The notes: generated by a model from the sequence alone, not told the origin. A DNA stretch of 64,000 nt from Bradyrhizobium nivariense (GCF_029846715.1 NZ_JARVWW010000017.1:62001-126000), one strand, 5' to 3'. Shown: positions 42,525 to 53,960, numbered from the stretch's first letter. Made by a program: numbers and translations.

Positions 42525-42620
42525 TGCCGCAGGCGGAGCATCCAGTACGCCGCGGCCGTTCCCTATCCAACTGATCTCTCTGGAATACTGGATCGTCCGC
42601 CTTCGCGGACGACGACAGTG
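42525..42620. repeat. Palindromic intergenic repeat, family A copy 4 (left end degraded)
   Basis: Contains GCATCCAGTACGCCGCGGC and GGAATACTGGATCGTCCGCC, followed by TTCGCGGACGACGACAG. The left outer arm is poorly preserved. It sits between the two-TM gene and the convergent suhB gene. Confidence 0.78.
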
Positions 42621-42642
42621 GTGTGTAAGGCGCGGCCTCGGC

Positions 42643-43434
42643 CTACGCCGCCTTCCGCAAAATCTTCACCAACTCCCCGTGCACGAACTCATTCCCGCAC
42701 ACGACATGCCCGGTCACCAGCGCGTCGCCGGGCGTGTCGATGTCGCCCACCGTTCCGCCCGCTTCGCGCACCATGATCAGGCCGGCGGCGACGTCCCAGG
42801 ATTGCAAATTGCGCTCCCAGTAGCCGTCGAGGCGCCCGGCGGCGACGAAGGCGAGGTCGAGGGAGGCGGCGCCGAAGCGGCGCAAGCCGGCGACGCGGTC
42901 CTGGATCGCGGTCATCTCGCGGCGGAATTCCTCGTGGTCGCCGCGGCCGATATGGGGCAGGCCGCAGGCCACCACGCATTCGTTGAGCTGGCGGCGGCCG
43001 GCGACGCGCAGGCGCTGGTCGTTGAGGAAGGCGCCCTTGCCGCGCTCGGCGATGTAGAGCTCGTCATTGGCGGGGTTGTAGATCACGCCGGCGATGATCG
43101 TGCCTTCGCGCGAAAGCCCGATCGAGATCGCGAATTGCGGGATGCCGTGCAGGAAGTTGGTGGTGCCGTCGAGGGGATCGACGATCCAGGTGTGGCTCTT
43201 GTCGGAGCCCTCGCGCATTCCGCCTTCCTCGCCGATGAAACCGTAGCCGGGGCGAGCCTTGGCGAGGTCCTGGTAGAGGATCTCCTCGGCGCGCTTGTCG
43301 GCCAGCGAGACGAAATTCGCCGGTCCCTTCAGCGAGACCTGGAGATGCTCGATCTCACCGAGATCGCGCTTGAGGCTGCGGCCGGCACGGCGCGCGGCCT
43401 TGACCATGACGTTGATAGTTGCGGAATACAGCAT
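42643..43434 (-). CDS. suhB: Inositol monophosphatase family protein
   Basis: Mg-dependent phosphatase of about 263 residues, one of the IMPase/SuhB family that dephosphorylates inositol-1-phosphate and related sugars. The two signature motifs are intact: WIVDPLDGTTNFLHGIP in the centre and WDVAAGLIMVREAGG toward the C terminus. The N-terminal metal-binding region has GEEGG. SuhB also supports ribosomal RNA antitermination in E. coli. Which role dominates here is unknown. Confidence 0.92.
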   Translation of the reverse strand: MLYSATINVMVKAARRAGRSLKRDLGEIEHLQVSLKGPANFVSLADKRAEEILYQDLAKARPGYGFIGEEGGMREGSDKSHTWIVDPLDGTTNFLHGIPQFAISIGLSREGTIIAGVIYNPANDELYIAERGKGAFLNDQRLRVAGRRQLNECVVACGLPHIGRGDHEEFRREMTAIQDRVAGLRRFGAASLDLAFVAAGRLDGYWERNLQSWDVAAGLIMVREAGGTVGDIDTPGDALVTGHVVCGNEFVHGELVKILRKAA

Positions 43435-43546
43435 GAGCTCTGGTCTTGATCGGGGGAAATGGCGCGAAATCGCGCCTGTTTGGGGGATTGGGTGCCCTGC
43501 GAGGGGGCCAACGTCAAGTCATTGCTTCAAGTCATTCGGCGTCAAA

Positions 43547-44647
43547 TCATTTGGTCCCGAGCCATTTCCTGGCGGCGGCCTCGGCCTTGCTCCGGTCGTC
43601 GGCCGGCAAATCGGACAATTGCTTGTCCAGCTCCGGATCGCCCTTGCCGGCGGTCTTGGCCACCAGATGCCATTTAAAGCCCTCGACCTTGTCCACGGAT
43701 GTACCCATGCCGTTGATCAGGACCCAGGCCAGCCGGTTCTGCGCGATCGCGCTGCCCTGGCGGGAGGCCTTGCGGAGCAGGGCTACGGCCGCCGGCTGGT
43801 TCTTCGGCGTGCCGGTGCCGTTGAACAGCGCGATCGCGTATTCGACCTCGGCATCGACATTGTCGGTCAGCGTGGCGGCCTGGAGCAGACGCACCGCCCG
43901 TTCCGGGTCCTTCGGCACGCCAGTGCCTTCCTTGTAAAAGGTCGCGAGCGCGTATTGCGCCTCGGGCAGGCCGGCATCGGCCGCCTGGCGCAGCAGCTCG
44001 GCGGAACGCTTGACGTCCTGCGGCAGGGTCTGGCCATCGAGATAGAGCAGAGCGAGGTTATAGGCCGCCTTGGGCTCGCCGAGCTTGGCGGCGGAGGCCA
44101 TCAACTTCACGGCTTCGTTTTTGTCGACCGGGCCGCCGCGGCCGGAAATCCGCAGCATGGCGAGCGCGAACATCGCCTCGCGGTCGCCGGCGTCGGAGGC
44201 GCGCTTGTACCATTGCAGCGCCTTGGCGTAGTCGCGCCGGATACCCATGGCGTTGGAATAGAGCTCACCCAGCATGGTCATCGCCTTGGCATCGCCGGTC
44301 TCGGCACGGGCGGTGGCGAGATCGAAGGCGGTCTTGTACTGGCCGCGCTGATAGGCGCCGAACACCAGATCGACGTTGGAATTGTCCGACGGAGGCGCCG
44401 GGATCACGGTCGCGGCTGGGGCAGGCTTTGGGGAAGCTGAAGGCTTGGGGGAGGTTGAAGGCTTGGGGGAGGCTGAAGGTTTGGGTGCGGGCGCGGCCTC
44501 CTTCTTCTTGGTGACCGGAGGCGGCTTCGGCTTCTGTTTCTCGGCCGGTGGGCTCGGCGTTGCGGCTGGCGGCGTGATCTGGAGCTGCGCGGCCGCGGGC
44601 ACTGTGAGCAGCAGCGTGGCCAGGATCGTGATGCGCGGAAGCTTCAT
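43547..44647 (-). CDS. Sel1-repeat (TPR-like) exported protein
   Basis: 366 residues from ATG 44647. Signal peptide ITILATLLLTVPAAAQ, then a proline/lysine-rich linker of about residues 20-90 that includes an 18-bp DNA repeat, and from about residue 100 several Sel1-like units (for example GIRRDYAKALQWYKRASDAGD and GVPKDPERAVRLLQAATLT). Sel1 proteins act as protein-interaction scaffolds at the envelope. The frame stays open upstream but those residues belong to the overlapping ThiE-like gene read in another frame. No partner is adjacent. Confidence 0.86.
   Translation of the reverse strand: MKLPRITILATLLLTVPAAAQLQITPPAATPSPPAEKQKPKPPPVTKKKEAAPAPKPSASPKPSTSPKPSASPKPAPAATVIPAPPSDNSNVDLVFGAYQRGQYKTAFDLATARAETGDAKAMTMLGELYSNAMGIRRDYAKALQWYKRASDAGDREAMFALAMLRISGRGGPVDKNEAVKLMASAAKLGEPKAAYNLALLYLDGQTLPQDVKRSAELLRQAADAGLPEAQYALATFYKEGTGVPKDPERAVRLLQAATLTDNVDAEVEYAIALFNGTGTPKNQPAAVALLRKASRQGSAIAQNRLAWVLINGMGTSVDKVEGFKWHLVAKTAGKGDPELDKQLSDLPADDRSKAEAAARKWLGTK
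44424..44477. repeat. Three tandem 18-bp repeats in the Sel1 gene linker
   Basis: Three near-identical copies of an 18-bp unit (GGCTTGGGGGAGGCTGAA with one or two changes each) lie head to tail. On the coding strand they give a repeated Pro-Ser-x-Ser-Pro-Lys linker in the exported protein. Confidence 0.85.
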
Positions 44648-44655
44648 GTCGGGCG

Positions 44656-45339
44656 CTAGCCGTGCTCGCGGCTCGCGGGATCTTGGCCCGCAGTCGCATG
44701 GGCCTTCTTGATCGCAGCGTCTATCTCGACCAGCGCGGCCTTGGGTCCGCGCGGATCGGCCCAGATGAAATCGCCCACCAGCACGAAATCGGCGCCGCTG
44801 GCGGCGAATTCGTGGGCCTCTTCCAGCGAAATGGCAAAGCCGACGCAGGGCGGCTCGAACAGCTCGGCCCACCAATCCAGCCGCTCGGCGATCGCTTGCG
44901 ACGACGGCCGCTGGCCCTTCGCGTCGGGTTCGCCGAACAGCACGTAATCCGCGCCGATCTCGCCCGCATCCATGGAATGGTGCCGCGTCGTCAGCCCAGC
45001 GACGCCGGCGATGCGATCGGGCTTGAGCGATGGCAGCGCCTCCTTCAGCGCGGCGATGCCGGGCAGGTGCGCGCCGTCGGCGCCGCCGCGTGCGACCAAT
45101 TCGGCATGGCCGTCGATCAATAGCGCCGCGCCCGCTTTCTGGACCGGCGGCGCCAAAGCCTTGATCCGCGAGATCATGGTGCGCTGGTCGGTCTCCTTGA
45201 GCCGCAGCAGCACGGCCGCGACGTCGGCGGAGGCGAGCAGGCCGGGCAGCTCGGCCAGAAGCGAAGCGTGATCGTCGACCACAGGTGTCGCGAGATAAAG
45301 GCGCGGCGCCGGGCGCGGCGGAGGCGATTTGTTCGACAA
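44656..45339 (-). CDS. Thiamine-phosphate-synthase-like protein (ThiE family)
   Basis: 227 residues with the TIM-barrel ThiE layout: ARLYLATPVVDDH, LLIDGHAELVARGGADGAHL, AGVAGLTTRHHSMDAGEIGADYVLFGE. The typical ThiE GQxD motif after HL is replaced by PGIAA, and the usual phosphate loop near the end is altered. It may therefore be a divergent paralogue rather than the main thiamine phosphate synthase. It ends 9 bp before the Sel1 gene on the same strand. No other thiamine gene is present. Confidence 0.78.
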   Translation of the reverse strand: MSNKSPPPRPAPRLYLATPVVDDHASLLAELPGLLASADVAAVLLRLKETDQRTMISRIKALAPPVQKAGAALLIDGHAELVARGGADGAHLPGIAALKEALPSLKPDRIAGVAGLTTRHHSMDAGEIGADYVLFGEPDAKGQRPSSQAIAERLDWWAELFEPPCVGFAISLEEAHEFAASGADFVLVGDFIWADPRGPKAALVEIDAAIKKAHATAGQDPASREHG

Positions 45340-45342
45340 GAT

Positions 45343-46368
45343 CTAGGCTGCTTTCTGTTCCAGGCTGCTTTGCCATTCGCCCCTGGAGGCGAGGCCGTTC
45401 ATCCGCGCGCGATGACTGAATGCGTTTTGTCCGGCTGCGACGTTCTCGGCCTTGCCCGACCAGGCCTTCTGCGGTGCGGCCTGGAGCGCGCGGCCGTAGG
45501 AGAAGGTCAGGCCCCAGGGCAGCGGGCCGAGCTTATGCATGGCGTTGAGATGCGCGGTCGCCGCTTCATCCGACTGGCCGCCGGAGAGGAAGGCGATCCC
45601 GGGCACCGCCGCGGGCACGCAAGCCCTGAGCAGCCGTATCGTCTTCTCCGCGACCTCCTCGACGGAAGCCTGCTTCGCGCATTTCTTGCCGGAGACGGCC
45701 ATGTTCGGCTTCAGCACCATGCCCTCGAGCGCGACGCGCTGCACGCGCAGCTCCTGAAACGTCTTGTTGAGCACACGGCTCGTCACTTCATAGCAGCGAT
45801 CGATGTCGTGATCGCCGTCCATCAGCACTTCCGGCTCGACGATCGGCACGATCTGCGCAGCCTGGCACAGCGCGGCATAGCGCGCCAGCGCATGGGCGTT
45901 GACGCTGATCGCGGTCATCGAGGGAATGCCGCTCGCGATATCGATCACCGCGCGCCATTTCGCGAAGCGTGCGCCGCGCTCGTAGTATGTCTTCAAGCGC
46001 TCGGCGAGCTTGTCGAGCCCGACGGTGACGAGCTCGCCCGGGCACATCGGCAAGCCTTGCGTGCCCTCGTCGACCTTGATGCCGGGAATGGCGCCGCTCT
46101 GTTCGATCAGCTTGACCAGGGGCGTGCCGTCCTTCGCGTCCTGCCAGATCGTCTCGTCATAGAGGATCACGCCGGAGATGTACTGGCTCATGGCTTCCTT
46201 CGAGCGGAACAGCATCTCACGGTAGGCGCGGCGGCTCTCTTCGGTCGATGCCACGCCGATCGCGTCGAAACGCTTCTTGATGGTGCCGGAGGATTCGTCG
46301 GCGGCGAGAATGCCCTTGCCGGGCACGACCATGGCGGTCGCGATCCTGTTGAGCTCAGTCAGATTCAT
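45343..46368 (-). CDS. Class I fructose-bisphosphate aldolase
   Basis: 341 residues from ATG 46368. Schiff-base type enzyme that splits or forms fructose 1,6-bisphosphate without metal. Starts MNLTELNRIATAMVVPGKGI followed by LAADESSGTIKKRF, a class I signature; the lysine of GMVLKPNM is the Schiff-base candidate and LSGGQSDEAATAHLNAM supports it. A separate class II aldolase gene lies just upstream on the same strand, so the organism carries both enzyme types here. The start codon chosen gives the conserved class I N terminus; the longer frame adds a nonconserved stretch. Confidence 0.93.
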   Translation of the reverse strand: MNLTELNRIATAMVVPGKGILAADESSGTIKKRFDAIGVASTEESRRAYREMLFRSKEAMSQYISGVILYDETIWQDAKDGTPLVKLIEQSGAIPGIKVDEGTQGLPMCPGELVTVGLDKLAERLKTYYERGARFAKWRAVIDIASGIPSMTAISVNAHALARYAALCQAAQIVPIVEPEVLMDGDHDIDRCYEVTSRVLNKTFQELRVQRVALEGMVLKPNMAVSGKKCAKQASVEEVAEKTIRLLRACVPAAVPGIAFLSGGQSDEAATAHLNAMHKLGPLPWGLTFSYGRALQAAPQKAWSGKAENVAAGQNAFSHRARMNGLASRGEWQSSLEQKAA

Positions 46369-46470
46369 CGAGGTGTCCTCCCAAAACGATTCTGCCCTTG
46401 CCGGTGAAAATAGACCGTTCTCGGGCAAATGCCGAGTTAACGTTCGTCGCAGGGTAAGGGGGGAGGGCTT

Positions 46471-46611
46471 GTTCACCTCTCCCCGCCTGCGGGGAGAGGT
46501 CGGATCGCCCTTGCGATCCGGGTGAGGGGGTACAGGTCCCGCAGTCATCTCATCCGCGGATAGAGCCCCTCACCCCAACCCTCTCCCCGCGAAGGGCGGG
46601 GCGAGGGAGGG
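46471..46611. repeat. Palindromic intergenic repeat, family E copy 2
   Basis: CACCTCTCCCCGCCTGCGGGGAGAGG begins the element as a hairpin and the far end is CCCTCTCCCCGCGAAGGGCG. CCGGGTGAGGG and CCCCTCACC form the inner arms. It fills the gap between the two aldolase genes. Confidence 0.8.
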
Positions 46612-46648
46612 AAAGAGCGTGTCCGGCCTCAAGCCACCGCGCGATCGC

Positions 46649-47716
46649 CTACGCGACGCGGGGGGCGAGCTCGCCCTTGGCGTAGCGCTTGGCCATCTCC
46701 GCCGTCGTCAGCACCTTCTTGATCTTGGAGGCTTGCCCGGCGGTATTGAATTCCTGGAGCCGCTGCTTGCACAGCCTGGTCATCGCTTCCATCGCGGGCT
46801 TGAGGTACTTGCGCGGATCGAACTCTTCCGGATTGTCCTTGAGCACTTTCCGGATCTGGCCGGTCATCGCCATGCGGTTGTCGGTGTCGATGTTGATCTT
46901 GCGCACGCCGTGCTTGATGCCGCGCTGGATCTCGGCCACCGGCACGCCCCAGGTCGGCTTCATCTTGCCGCCATGGGCGTTGATGATGTCCTGGAGGTCC
47001 TGCGGCACCGACGAGGAGCCGTGCATGACGAGATGCGTGTTCGGCAGCTTGCGGTGGATCTCCTCGATAACGTTCATGGCGAGGATGTCGCCGTCGGGCT
47101 TGCGGGTAAATTTGTAAGCACCGTGAGAAGTCCCCATCGCGATCGCGAGCGCGTCGACCTGGGTCTCCTGGACGAACTTCACGGCTTCTTCCGGATTGGT
47201 CAGGAGCTGGTCGTGGCTTAGCTTGCCCTCGGCGCCGTGGCCGTCTTCCTTGTCGCCCATGCCGGTCTCGAGCGAGCCGAGCACGCCGAGTTCGCCCTCG
47301 ACCGAAATGCCGCCGAGATGGGCCATGTCGGTGACGGTCTTGGTGACGCCGACATTGTAGCCCCAGTCAGCCGGGGTCTTGCCGTCGGCCTTGAGCGAAC
47401 CGTCCATCATCACCGAGGTGAAGCCGGCCTGGATCGCGGTCATGCAGGTGTCGGGGCCGTTGCCGTGGTCGAGATGCACGCAGACCGGAATATGCGGATA
47501 GATCTCGGTCACCGCGTCCATCATGTGCTTGAGCATGATGTCGTTGGCGTAGGAGCGCGCACCGCGCGAGGCCTGGATGATGACGGGCGCGTCGACCGTG
47601 TTGGCCGCGTCCATGATCGCCAGCGCCTGCTCCATGTTGTTGATGTTGAAGGCCGGCACGCCGTAATCGTTCTCCGCCGCATGGTCGAGCAATTGACGCA
47701 ACGTGATCCGAGCCAT
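46649..47716 (-). CDS. fba: Class II fructose-bisphosphate aldolase (Calvin-cycle type)
   Basis: Zinc enzyme of 355 residues that condenses triose phosphates to fructose or sedoheptulose bisphosphate. Zinc ligands lie in CVHLDHGNGPDTC and VMHGSSSVPQD, with VEGELGVLG between. The N terminus MARITLRQLLDHAAENDYGVPAFNINNMEQ matches the CbbA-type class II enzyme of alphaproteobacteria. GGGAG is 9 bp before the ATG. It follows pgk in the minus-strand transcript with 67 bp between. Confidence 0.95.
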   Translation of the reverse strand: MARITLRQLLDHAAENDYGVPAFNINNMEQALAIMDAANTVDAPVIIQASRGARSYANDIMLKHMMDAVTEIYPHIPVCVHLDHGNGPDTCMTAIQAGFTSVMMDGSLKADGKTPADWGYNVGVTKTVTDMAHLGGISVEGELGVLGSLETGMGDKEDGHGAEGKLSHDQLLTNPEEAVKFVQETQVDALAIAMGTSHGAYKFTRKPDGDILAMNVIEEIHRKLPNTHLVMHGSSSVPQDLQDIINAHGGKMKPTWGVPVAEIQRGIKHGVRKINIDTDNRMAMTGQIRKVLKDNPEEFDPRKYLKPAMEAMTRLCKQRLQEFNTAGQASKIKKVLTTAEMAKRYAKGELAPRVA

Positions 47717-47783
47717 GTGTCTTTTTCTCCCGTTTGGGCCTGCAAGGCCACTGCTTGAAGGCCGCTAACTATTCGCCGACTGA

Positions 47784-48980
47784 TTACTTGGTGTGCAGAA
47801 CTTCGACGCCGGGCAGGGGCTTGCCTTCCATCCATTCAAGAAATGCGCCACCGGCGGTCGAGACATAGGTGAACTGACCGGCCACACGGGCCTGGTTGAG
47901 GGCCGCGACGGTGTCGCCGCCGCCCGCGATCGAGATCAGTTTCTTGGCCTTGGTGCGCTCGGCGGCATGCTTGGCGGCGGACATCGTGCCGCGGTCGAAG
48001 GGCTGCATCTCGAAGGCACCGAGCGGTCCGTTCCAGACCAGCGTCGCCGCATCGTCGATCGCGGCATGGACACGTGCGATCGACTGCGGACCGACGTCGA
48101 GGATCATGCCGTCGGCCGGGATCGCGTCGAGGCCATAGGCATGCGACGGCGCGTTGGCCGCGAAATGATAGGCGACCGTGGCGTCGACCGGCAGGATGAT
48201 GGCGCAGTTGGCGGCTTCCGCCTTCTCCATGATGCGTAGCGCAGTCGCGGCGAGATCCTTCTCGGCCAGCGACTTGCCGATACCGACGCCCTGGGCGTGC
48301 AGGAAGGTGTTGGCCATGCCGCCGCCGATCACCAGCGCGTCGACCTTGGTCACGAGGTTTTCGAGCAGGTCGATCTTGGTCGAGACCTTTGCACCGCCGA
48401 TGATCGCGATGACGGGCTTGGTCGGTGAGCCCAGCGCCTTCTCCAGCGCAACCAGTTCGGCCTGCATGGTGCGGCCGGCATAGGCCGGCAGCTTGTGGCC
48501 GAGGCCTTCGGTCGAGGCGTGGGCGCGGTGCGCGGCCGAGAACGCGTCGTTGACCCAGATGTCGCCAAGCTTGGCCAGTTCGGCGACGAAGGCGGGATCG
48601 TTCTTTTCCTCTTCCTTGTGGAAGCGGGTGTTTTCCAGGCAGAGGATGTCGCCGTCGTTCAAGCCGGCAACGGCCGTGGCCGCGGGCTCGCCGATGCAGT
48701 CGTCGGCGAAGGCGACGGGCTTCTTGACGACCTTCGACAGCGCCTCGGCAACGGGCTTGAGCGAGTCCTTGGCATCGCGCCCCTTCGGCCGGCCGAAATG
48801 CGCGAGCAGGATGACCTTGGCCCCCTTGTCGGCGAGTTCCGTGATGGTCGGCGCGACGCGCTCGAGCCGGGTCGCGTCACTGACGCGCCCGTTGTCCATG
48901 GGCACGTTGAGATCGACGCGCAGCAGCACGCGCTTGCCCTTCACGTCGACGTCGTCGAGGGTGCGGAATGATTTCGTCAT
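47784..48980 (-). CDS. pgk: Phosphoglycerate kinase
   Basis: Transfers phosphate between 1,3-bisphosphoglycerate and ADP. 398 residues from ATG 48980, with the standard N terminus FRTLDDVDVKGKRVLLRVDLNVP, then HFGRPKGR and later AFEMQPFDRGT and SIAGGGDTVAALNQ. A longer frame upstream adds no conserved residues and overlaps a repeat. It follows gap by about 150 bp that carry a family G repeat. Confidence 0.96.
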   Translation of the reverse strand: MTKSFRTLDDVDVKGKRVLLRVDLNVPMDNGRVSDATRLERVAPTITELADKGAKVILLAHFGRPKGRDAKDSLKPVAEALSKVVKKPVAFADDCIGEPAATAVAGLNDGDILCLENTRFHKEEEKNDPAFVAELAKLGDIWVNDAFSAAHRAHASTEGLGHKLPAYAGRTMQAELVALEKALGSPTKPVIAIIGGAKVSTKIDLLENLVTKVDALVIGGGMANTFLHAQGVGIGKSLAEKDLAATALRIMEKAEAANCAIILPVDATVAYHFAANAPSHAYGLDAIPADGMILDVGPQSIARVHAAIDDAATLVWNGPLGAFEMQPFDRGTMSAAKHAAERTKAKKLISIAGGGDTVAALNQARVAGQFTYVSTAGGAFLEWMEGKPLPGVEVLHTK

Positions 48981-48990
48981 TGGAGGCCCT

Positions 48991-49124
48991 TGTCCCGGGC
49001 GCACTTGCGGCGCGCAGTGCCGCCGTGCAGAACCGGGACCCACGTTGCGGCGAGTCCCGCGGTTAAATGGGTCCCGGCTCCGCGAAGCAGCGTTTCACGC
49101 TGCATCGCGTCCGGGACACGAGAG
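48991..49124. repeat. Palindromic intergenic repeat, family G, inside glycolytic operon
   Basis: Long imperfect inverted repeat with arms TGTCCCGGGCGCACTTGCGG and its partner CGCATCGCGTCCGGGACAC, plus inner GAACCGGGACCCA and TGGGTCCCGGCTC. It occupies the whole space between the gap stop and the pgk start. One copy in the window. Confidence 0.78.
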
Positions 49125-49129
49125 CGGAG

Positions 49130-50137
<1,008 letters not shown>

Positions 50138-50308
50138 GTTTCGTCTCCTTATGACCGTTCAATGACGGGTGTTCGATAACGCCAATCATCCCGCACAACG
50201 CGCTTAGCGCGCCTGCGAGGGTTTTTTTAGGGCGGACGCCCGGTTCGGCCGGGCGGTGCTTGATCATATGAGAAACTACGTAGTCCTTTTTTTTGGCAAG
50301 CTCAACTC
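50138..50308. other. 171-bp tkt-gap spacer with two stem-loops
   Basis: Holds CGCGC-TTA-GCGCG (50199-50211), a T7 run (50222-50228), and CGCCCGG...CCGGGCG (50237-50255). On the minus strand these precede gap; no clear T-run follows them there, so they could be RNA-stability or attenuation structures rather than a terminator. Confidence 0.45.
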
Positions 50309-52324
<2,016 letters not shown>

Positions 52325-52713
52325 GATGAAAATCCGTCTGGAATGAGGTGCTTGATGGCCGTGTGCGCCGCGCTGGATCGAGCCTGGCGGTCACGGGAGG
52401 TTTGGGGGCTGGATAGCATCTCGGTTCCGGGACTCCAAGGCAATCAAACGCCATCCCCGGGCGAAAAGTTGCGCACCGCGCGATCAGGAAAAGCCGCAGC
52501 CGGAGATGGTGCAGACCAGGAACCAGCCGGCCGGGATGCCCATGGCCGATCTAGCAGTGCATAGTTTCGCGGCGGCGTTGCGCTTCCCTAGCTTGCCACG
52601 TAAATTTCTGCTTCTAACCGCTTGCCGAACCGAGTCTTTTGCCGGGCGGCAAGCCCCAGAAAAAGCCCAAGGAAAAGCCCACGGGCAAGGCCACAGGTTC
52701 CGCCGCTGACTGC
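52325..52713. other. 389-bp divergent intergenic region between tkt and the DUF4164 gene
   Basis: No gene is supported. It should hold divergent promoters for tkt and the zapA transcript. Seen: a TTGCCGGGCGGCAA 5-bp inverted repeat at 52639 and a short AAGCCC-rich direct repetition at about 52654-52685. Nothing else is clear. Confidence 0.7.
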
Positions 52714-53034
52714 ATGAACGATCGCGTATCCAACAGCTCTGCCATGACGGAGTCCTCCGCCGTCGAGATCGAGATCGCGACCCGCAGGCTCATGGCGGCG
52801 CTCGACTCGCTCGAAAGCGCGGTGGAGCGGCGGCGCGATGCCGATCGCGACGAGAACGAGCTCGCGGCGCGGATCCAGGCGCTGGGCGCGGACCGCTCGC
52901 GGCTTGCCGACGAGCTCGACGGCGCGCTGGTGAAAGCGCGCAAGCTCGAGCGCTCCAGCCGCGAGATCTCCGATCGGCTGGATTCCGCGATCGTCACGAT
53001 ACGCTCGGTGCTCGATACCGGAGAGGACGGATGA
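52714..53034 (+). CDS. DUF4164 coiled-coil protein upstream of zapA
   Basis: 106 residues from ATG 52714 (ATG 52744 is equally possible). The conserved region EIEIATRRLMAALDSLESAVERR continues into a long heptad helix, so it is a coiled-coil protein of the DUF4164 family, commonly found just upstream of zapA in alphaproteobacteria. The stop overlaps the ATG of zapA (ATGA), implying coupled translation and a likely role in cell division. Function itself is unknown. Confidence 0.82.
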   Translation: MNDRVSNSSAMTESSAVEIEIATRRLMAALDSLESAVERRRDADRDENELAARIQALGADRSRLADELDGALVKARKLERSSREISDRLDSAIVTIRSVLDTGEDG

Positions 53035-53414
53035 GCCACATCAACGTCACCATCAACGGCCGGCAATACCGCATGGCCTGCGAGGAGGGCCAGGAGGTGC
53101 GGCTGCTCAAGCTCGCCGAAAGTCTGGAGACGCGGATTCAGTCGCTACGCGGAAAATTTGGCGAGATCGGTGATGCCAGGCTCACCGTGATGGCGGCGCT
53201 GACCGTCTGCGACGAGCTGGTCGACGCCGGCAACCGGATCCGTACCATGGAGCAGGAGCTGACCGAACTGCGGGATTTCCGCAACGCCGCCGTCGAGCGC
53301 GCCCGGTTGACCCAGACCGCCGTCGTGAACGCACTGAACGCCGCCGCCGAGCGCATCGAGAAGTCGACCCAGGTCCTGAACCGGACCGTCGGCAACGGGA
53401 TCGCCATCGGCTGA
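53031..53414 (+). CDS. zapA: Cell division protein ZapA
   Basis: Small FtsZ-binding protein that promotes Z-ring bundling. 127 residues with the ZapA N-terminal domain (SHINVTINGRQYRMACEEGQ, then LKLAESLETRI) and a long C-terminal helix. Start overlaps the stop of the DUF4164 gene. In many proteobacteria 6S RNA and fau follow zapA, exactly as found here. Confidence 0.94.
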   Translation: MSHINVTINGRQYRMACEEGQEVRLLKLAESLETRIQSLRGKFGEIGDARLTVMAALTVCDELVDAGNRIRTMEQELTELRDFRNAAVERARLTQTAVVNALNAAAERIEKSTQVLNRTVGNGIAIG

Positions 53415-53433
53415 CCGTGGGAGTGCTTGGGGC

Positions 53434-53550
53434 CCATCCTTCGAGACGCCCGCTTGGGCGGGCTCCTCAGGATGAGGTCTTGTTTCTCGGTAAAATCTCA
53501 AACCCTCATGGTGAGGAGCCCGCCCAAGCGGGCGTCTCGAACCATGCAGG
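53434..53550. repeat. Palindromic intergenic repeat, family B copy 3
   Basis: Inverted orientation relative to 27991: CCATCCTTCGAGACGCCCG and GCTCCTCAGGATGAGG at the left, CCCTCATGGTGAGGAGCCCG and GGCGTCTCGAACCATG at the right. It separates zapA from the 6S RNA gene. Confidence 0.87.
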
Positions 53551-53625
53551 CCCGGCATTTTCGCCGCATCCGGGCGGCCGCGTGGGATCGCTATGGCGAT
53601 TCGTCAGTAACGTTGTTACATTGCC

Positions 53626-53790
53626 TGGGCGAGGCTGCGGCGCGCGTCAGGAGCCATTATCCCCGGGGCCTTATCGATCCTTTAGGGAACTGTCCCTGGC
53701 CGGGCCCGTGGGCCCGGACATATGGTGCCCACCTACTTTCGTAGGGAACTCCGGGATCGAGTGCTTCAACGGCGTCCGCGGCTTCGTACT
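53626..53790 (+). ncRNA. ssrS: 6S RNA (ssrS)
   Basis: About 160-nt RNA that binds and restrains sigma-70 RNA polymerase. The 5' end region GAGGCTGCGG (53631-53640) pairs over 10 bases with CCGCGGCTTC (53776-53785), forming the long closing stem. Inside it, TCGATCC (53674-53680) pairs with GGATCGA (53754-53760), and an apical hairpin CCGGGCCC-GT-GGGCCCGG lies near 53701-53717, leaving a central bulged region as in 6S RNA. Its place between zapA and fau is the classical 6S location. A poor -10 TTACAT is at 53616-53621. The ends are estimated from the stem. Confidence 0.8.
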
Positions 53791-53857
53791 TGTACTTTCT
53801 GGCAATACGTTCTTCGAATTGCGTCCACGACAAACCGGCGGTCCCATTCACTCTCAG

Positions 53858-53960
53858 TGTCATGCCCCGCGAAAGCGGGGCATCCAGTACGCCGCGGCGT
53901 CGACGTTTGACTATTGGCGTCTCTGGAATACTGGATCGTCCGCTTTCGCGGACGATGACG
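53858..53960. repeat. Palindromic intergenic repeat, family A copy 5
   Basis: TGTCATGCCCCGCGAAAGCG at the left, GCATCCAGTACGCCGCGGCG inside, GGAATACTGGATCGTCC and GCTTTCGCGGACGATGACG at the right. It lies between 6S RNA and fau, ending 18 bp before the fau start. Confidence 0.85.

Noticed and set aside
43547..45376. A single 609-residue fusion of ThiE-like and Sel1 regions
   Set aside because: The first 243 codons are an out-of-frame reading of the ThiE-like gene; a clear signal peptide starts at 44647.
50198..50260. Rho-independent terminator for tkt
   Set aside because: The hairpins lack a T-run in the direction of tkt transcription; the T runs face the other strand.
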